DNA of 64,000 nt from Argopecten irradians (Eukaryota > Mollusca > Bivalvia > Pectinida > Pectinidae), in assembly GCF_041381155.1 (NCBI RefSeq), contig NC_091134.1, positions 29,765,540-29,829,539 on the forward strand, written 5' to 3'. The position numbers and the translations under genes are program-made. Below the pieces are notes generated by a model. It did not search any database. It was not told the DNA's origin and saw nothing but the letters and a program-made list of their open reading frames with translations. Positions within the stretch are counted from its first letter, which is position 1; the number at the start of each line of letters is the position of its first letter. This document shows, in pieces, positions 58,934-64,000 of this stretch.

Positions 58934-61900
58934 AATATTGTCTCAGAACTGGAACATCATTATAAATAATACATGTAGATAAGATAAAACTACTTTCTGC
59001 ACCTTTCCCATGTAACTGATCATGTGTATATGTATAGAAATGGAAGTTTTAGTACACATCAAAAGGAATTTATGCTCATTTGACTAAGATTGAAAATGAA
59101 AACCGAATGTTGTTTGTCATCGTTGGGGAATGGCAAAGAATGTCCAAATGTATAGATTGATGTGGTATTTGTATACCATATAAATTCGACAAATCATACT
59201 GCGATTGTTGTTGGGTCGAGGGAGTACATTCTTAATTGATAAGGTGGTATGTACTAATGCTTAGGACTCATTTTTGAGACAAACATTATTAGCGTAACAC
59301 TTGAATACTGGACGTTGATATATATTTCAGGGACATTGGCTTTTTTCATTGCATTCAAAATCCTTATTTGACCACTGTTATTGATAGGACCTTATTGATA
59401 CTGGAAGAACGAAGTAACATCACGGTGGCGGTGAGACATACTTGTAAGTTGATACTTGTTTCTAGTAGCCTAATTAGAGAGCAGCTACATAAATCCCCAG
59501 TAAAATTATTATATGTTAGTTCTTCTAGTGATTGAACATATTCATATTTATCACATAATCCGCCTTATATCTAGTGATTTCGCCCGTGTAATATTTTTGC
59601 ATATGTCACTAGTGTAATATGACCTTGAGCGATTTTCATTAGCTGAAAATACATGTGACGTCAGACAGAAACAATAAAATGACGTCAGGAGAAATGACGT
59701 GACATCAGGATTTAGAGGACGGTGGGACAAACTGGTGGCCTTTGCTGGATTTTCGATAAAATTTTGACGTGGATTTCTTTGTTATGTAGGTATTTGGAGT
59801 TATGTTATAAAAAGTATCATGTATATTATATTTGTGTTCATTTCATTTCGGATTTTAGGAAACCCTTCTCGTAGTATTCATTTTTTCTCGCCAAGGCTCG
59901 CAAAAATAAAAAAAAAAAACTTTTTAGACTCGTTTCATAAAATCTCATATGAAATTAACACTCATGTAAGATCCTAAAAATCAACAGAGGCTGATGTGCA
60001 TTTTTTCAGAGTAGTTATAGTTATAAATGTATTACATTTATTTTTTTGACGTGGATTTCTTTGTTATGTAGGTATTTGGAGTTATGTGATAAAAAGTATC
60101 ATGTATATTATATTTGTGTTCATTTCATTTGGGATTTTATGAAACTCTTCTCGTAGTATTCATTTTTGCTCGCCAAGGCTCGCAAAAATAAAAAACTTTT
60201 TAGACTCGTTTCATAAAATCTCATATGAAATGAACACTCATGTAAGATCCTAAAAATCAACAGTGGCTGATGTTCATTTTTTCAGAGTAGTTATATTTAT
60301 AAATGTGTTACATTTATCAAGTTATTCTAGTAAACGTCCTACCAAAGACGAGAATGTACTTTACCATACAGTGTCAATCCGTGCATCTGTGCGAACTATC
60401 ACGATACTGATAAAAGGTTATCTTATTGTCTGATCATTCTATACTTCCCATTACATATTGTTGTATATTATTGATAAATTCTATGCATGCATTGCAAACA
60501 TATTTTTTTATCTATGCGATTATTATTTAGAGGGAATATTTTCACAATCAAATCAAATCTAGTTGTCATCGCCTGATGATTGCTAAAGTAGCCAAAATTT
60601 TGCAAATAAAAAGGAATTATTATATTGGTTTTGATATTTTCTTAATCTTATAATCCAAGTCAATTTCTGACATCAGGTGATATTTATTTTTTTAGTTGAT
60701 GTATAATTAACGTCGACTAAAATAGGAAGGAGTTACTTCCCTTACCATACAAACATAGTATTGCTTTGTATGTTGAGCTTTCATATATGTACGTCAGAGT
60801 TGTGTCACATTTTGTAACTATGAGAGAAGTTTTACTATTGAAAGAGGATTTCTTAGTTATATTTTATGGTCACATTTTATTTCACAGAGATAAAATAAAA
60901 CATTCGTAATTCGGTTGTTTCGCATAATATTATGTTTTCATTCAAAATGGATGACTTAACATATATACAATTATGTGATTTTTTACAATGGGGAAACTGA
61001 AGCAAGAATGGTTATGTTGATTCACAAACCAAATATATCAAATTATCAATTGTCTCAAGTCATCGCTTTCCTATTATTGTCAATTCTATTTCAGACCAAT
61101 CCGGTAGGTAAATTTTCGCTACCTTTCTGGGGTGTTGCTATAATTTCACATAATGTCACTATTTAATTATATTTTAAACACCACACTATATAAAAGCATG
61201 CAGTGACTGAGTTTGCCGTGTGGTACCGTGGTAACACATATAAAATATAGACATCCATGTTTGTTACTGATATTTATCACATAATCCGCCTGATATCCAG
61301 TGACATCTAATGTTTTGGGACGTTGTACATCAGAAGTATGGGCGTAAGATTCTCTTGAATAAAGAGCTATAATAGTTGAACATGCTTTTACTTGGACTCT
61401 TACATCCTATATAGTCATTTATCAAAATATCGACAAATATATTTGATTAAATGTCGTTAGTTTCAGAAGTCATATTATCGACAAATAAAAGCGAAGCTAT
61501 TAAACTAAATCAATAATATTTTTATCATAGTATCCGCCTGATATCCAGTGAATTCCACCATGTAATATTTTTGCATAAATCGGCATCAAGAAAAAAAACA
61601 TAAACAGCGAGATATGGCTACTTCCGCTGGATATTTGATGTACGTTTTGTCGTTGAAATCTTTGAAATGGGATTTTTTGTAATAAATTCATCTTTGATAT
61701 ATCCTAATTTCTTAAGATATTTTATGAAACTCGTCTCGAAGTTTAAATTTTTGCAAATTAGCAAACTTCTAAGACTCGTTTGATAAATATGATATGAAAT
61801 GAACCCTCACGATACTTGGATGCAAAATGGAATGTCAAAGTTATTATCTCGGAACAAAAACTGCTAATGTCTACAACTGAATGTAAGTCAATCAAACAAA

Positions 61901-61961
61901 CCTAGGATAGAGTTATCAAACGATTCAAAAGAGTAAGTCATCTCGATAAGACTGTTAATCC
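58934..61961. other. Interval upstream of gene C
   Basis: Should contain the gene C promoter near 58934. Otherwise the tandem duplication at 59767-60320, and from about 61255 the 3' flank of the duplicated exon. No supported exon. Confidence 0.5.
59767..60320. repeat. Tandem duplication, unit about 280 bp, each with a hairpin
   Basis: Both units run GACGTGGATTTCTTTG to TTATAAATGT(A/G)TTACATTTAT. Inside each, TTTCAT..GATTTTA..AAAC..CTTCTCG is echoed in reverse as GACTCGTTTCATAAAATCTC, giving a MITE-like stem-loop with a CGCCAAGGCTCGC centre. The stem is related to 52740-52845 and 61700-61800. Confidence 0.88.
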
Positions 61962-61967
61962 TTTATT
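61962..61967 (-). terminator. Polyadenylation signal of the orphan exon
   Basis: AATAAA on the minus strand at the same distance from the stop as in gene C. Confidence 0.5.
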
Positions 61968-61995
61968 TATGTTATTGTATAATGCGTAACCGGAA

Positions 61996-62592
61996 TTACA
62001 CATGTGGAATGTTTTGGACAAGCGTACGTAAGCAACTTGTCACCATATTGAGGGTTCCAACACAAATATAGGTTTTATACACCTGATGATGGACACCGGA
62101 AGTAAACCTGCTTTTCCGGAATACGACGTTCCATTTGTTGGTGCTTCCGGTAAACGATGACCCTCCTAGTCTCAAGGCCATTCCGTAATACATGAACGCA
62201 TCACTGTCCTGACCGGGCGGGGAATACACTCCCATAGCGTACTGCTCATCTGTCGTTGAAAGCACTGGGGGATCTCTGTTAGATCCGTGATCCTCTAGTG
62301 ATAGTGTTTTGGTGTTAAACCTATGGCCAGTTGTAAACTCGCCGGACATGTAACCAGCAGGTGCTTCCATTTGAATATAATGTAAGTCTTGTGGCCAATC
62401 CCCGGCAAGTGTGAAGTTAGACATAAACTCAATTGCATGTGACATGCCCTGGACACCGATTTTCACATGTTTCCAGAATGGGTAAGGGTACGTTGCCTGG
62501 TGGGTCAAAGCCGGACTTCCGCTGTGGCAATTGGATTTGCCTGTTGCGATCGTCTCGTGCGTTCCAGGTCGTAGCCAGAAGGCTGGATGCAC
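61996..62592 (-). CDS. Duplicate terminal exon of gene C (199 codons, intact; rest of gene not in window)
   Basis: 597 bp, exactly the length of gene C exon 4, with acceptor GGTGACAG, same phase, same stop and 3' signal. About a dozen amino-acid changes, clustered near the N-terminus and around the YYG...LRLGG segment; no stop or indel. Either the last exon of a paralogue extending past 64000, or an orphan exon. The duplicated block ends before where exon 3 would start, which favours an orphan or rearranged copy. Confidence 0.7.
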   Translation of the reverse strand: MHPAFWLRPGTHETIATGKSNCHSGSPALTHQATYPYPFWKHVKIGVQGMSHAIEFMSNFTLAGDWPQDLHYIQMEAPAGYMSGEFTTGHRFNTKTLSLEDHGSNRDPPVLSTTDEQYAMGVYSPPGQDSDAFMYYGMALRLGGSSFTGSTNKWNVVFRKSRFTSGVHHQVYKTYICVGTLNMVTSCLRTLVQNIPHV

Positions 62593-62688
62593 CTGTCACC
62601 ACAATATATCAGACATAATTAGACAAATCATCTGTGTTACGCATGAGAAAGGTTTTTTTTGTATACAATGTTTAGATGTTTTGTTGTT

Positions 62689-62689
<1 letters not shown>

Positions 62690-62724
<35 letters not shown>
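62690..62724. repeat. Poly-T run
   Basis: 35 T in a row within the duplicated intron, longer than in the 53.7-kb copy. Confidence 0.95.
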
Positions 62725-62929
62725 CTACTTAGACAAGGTAATTAATATGGCTATCACTCCGTTTCCAGATTTTTCATAATTGAAGCTTTTGATGCCAATC
62801 CGGCAAATTATGGCACTGGCCTTAAGATTCTCATGTTCAATTCAGCCTTTTTCTTGGCCAGAAAACCTAAGTAATTCATAGTTACCATACCTCTTCAAAG
62901 TATGGTGGCTGAATTGTGTCATTTTTGCT

Positions 62930-63440
62930 ATTCCGCATTTTCGCGTGGAAAAAAACGCGAAAAAGCGAAAATGCAACGTTACTTTTTTTTGCTTTCTTGC
63001 GTTTTTCCCAACACGAAAAATCAAAAAGCGAAAAAATGCACTACGAACAAGAGGCCCAATGGGCCTTAACGGTCATCTGTTAATACAATATACAGTAGAA
63101 CTGAAATACAGTAAGTTGTATGTTTAACGATTGTAAATGCTTTACCCTATGCCACCTTGAATGAAGATCAAGGTCATTCATTTGGACCAATTTGGTTGCC
63201 CTTCATTTCCAGCATGTCACACGCCCAATATCAGGTCTCTATGTCTCTTGATTATTCAAAAGATTTTAGTCATTTTGGCCCTTGTGAAATGGAATGAAGC
63301 TCAAGGTGAATTGTTTGAACAAACTTATTCACAAGAAGTCGTATAAAGTTTTTATTTTAACCTATTTGATATCTGTGATCTTGAATATGGTTAAGGTCAT
63401 TCATTTTAACAAAAGCGAAATACGGGAAAAGGTACAAATT
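62930..63440 (+). repeat. Repeat block with GCGAAAAAGCG motifs and GGGCCTTAACGGTCATCTG
   Basis: A hairpin-prone GCATTTTCGC / GCGAAAATGC stretch (62940-63040) leads into the family also seen at 18600, then a body with AAGGTCATTCATTT blocks related to 21735-22010. It interrupts the segmental duplication, so it inserted after it, or was lost from the other copy. Confidence 0.65.
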
Positions 63441-63630
63441 AGCCACAGTATCCAAGGCCATATGCACAACAAGAATTACACACTTTGCAAACGAAACAAT
63501 AAATACTTCGCTGGGACAGTTGTTGACCACTTGCGTTTTCCTTGGTGATCGGTTTGCTGTCTCATAGAACTCGTATTATATGTCCTGAACCCGCAGTCAT
63601 TAACCATGTATTAACATAATTTATCCCATA

Positions 63631-64000
63631 ACTATGCATGTTTCACAATGGAAAACCCATGTGATAAATTCCATAGCAGTTGGTTATCGTTTATGTTTAC
63701 ACACTCTAGTGTGTAAACACCTACGGCGCCTCTGATTGGTCAACTTCAAGATCTCTAGATTCCGATTGCCTCTCAATTTCGGGCTACTTTTCACAGCGCA
63801 TTTTCTTTTAAATATCATTATATTTACTGTTTAACATGTAGTTGCTTATTCAAAGTATTAAACAATAGAATATTGGCTCTCTATTAAGGCACTATGTTTT
63901 ATGACGGAAAGATATCACTACACGTTGTATGGTGGTAAGTTTCCCTGAAGATGAAGAAATGGTCACCACGGTATAAATATAGAGTTAAAGTTATGGCCTA
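63631..64000. other. Unique sequence at window end
   Basis: No exon recognised. Contains a near-palindrome GTTTACACAC..GTGTGTAAAC at about 63692-63715. Confidence 0.4.

Larger units (their letters stand above)
61255..63630 (-). repeat. Segmental duplication, copy 2
   Basis: Homologous to 52195-54090, with the exon kept. In this copy about 500 bp of extra repeat (62930-63460) interrupt the intron part. Homology stops near TTAACATAATTTAT at about 63622. Confidence 0.86.

Noticed and set aside
62531..62779. 82-residue plus-strand frame with a poly-Phe run
   Set aside because: Created by the poly-T tract opposite the duplicated exon.

Overview
The window reads as AT-rich nuclear DNA of an animal, most likely a marine mollusc and probably a bivalve. 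The clues are many short exons with GT-AG borders, long repeat-filled introns, a tyrosine-recombinase retrotransposon, non-LTR fragments, and dispersed repeats of a kind I associate with bivalves. I see no bacterial operon, CRISPR array, rRNA or canonical tRNA gene. No database was consulted; every protein name rests on motifs read by eye.

Layout. 1-2.8 kb: two exons of a small plus-strand gene ending in a Cys-rich tail, with a 33-bp minisatellite in the intron. 2.9-8.85 kb: a nearly intact YR retrotransposon (Ngaro/PAT-like) with split direct repeats A1-ORFs-B1A2-B2 and gag, RT-RNase H and tyrosine recombinase frames. 8.9-14.8 kb: gene-poor repeats. 14.85-19.6 kb (minus): patatin-like phospholipase copy A, 10 exons, with two frame-breaking insertions and no recognisable 3' exons. 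20-27 kb: repeats and a decayed reverse transcriptase. 27.05-30.07 kb (plus): a decayed patatin copy, the inverted homologue of 47.9-50.26 kb. 30-38 kb: gene-poor, with local duplications. 38.16-50.54 kb (minus): patatin copy B, a complete 15-exon model of 561 codons with an N-myristoylation signal, a patatin Ser-Asp dyad and EF-hands. 53.03-58.93 kb (minus): gene C, a 4-exon predicted secreted protein of 410 residues; its second intron is largely a 46-bp minisatellite whose every unit resembles the intron's own 3' splice site. 59.7-60.3 kb: a tandem duplication. 61.25-63.63 kb: a segmental copy of the 3' end of gene C with an intact terminal exon.

How the parts relate. Copies A, B and the 27-kb relic are one family spread by direct and inverted duplication. 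B looks functional: acylation would tether it to membranes and the EF-hands would give calcium sensing, so a calcium-responsive lipid hydrolase is a reasonable inference. A and the relic look dead or dying. Gene C and its orphan exon show the same duplicate-and-decay behaviour.

Of most interest are the in-frame UGA-CUA between gag and pol, the myristoyl-patatin-EF-hand architecture, and the minisatellite made of repeated splice acceptors. Exon models A, B and C are hand-built; their phases close exactly, and A/B exon lengths match except at two lesions in A and at the divergent first two exons.
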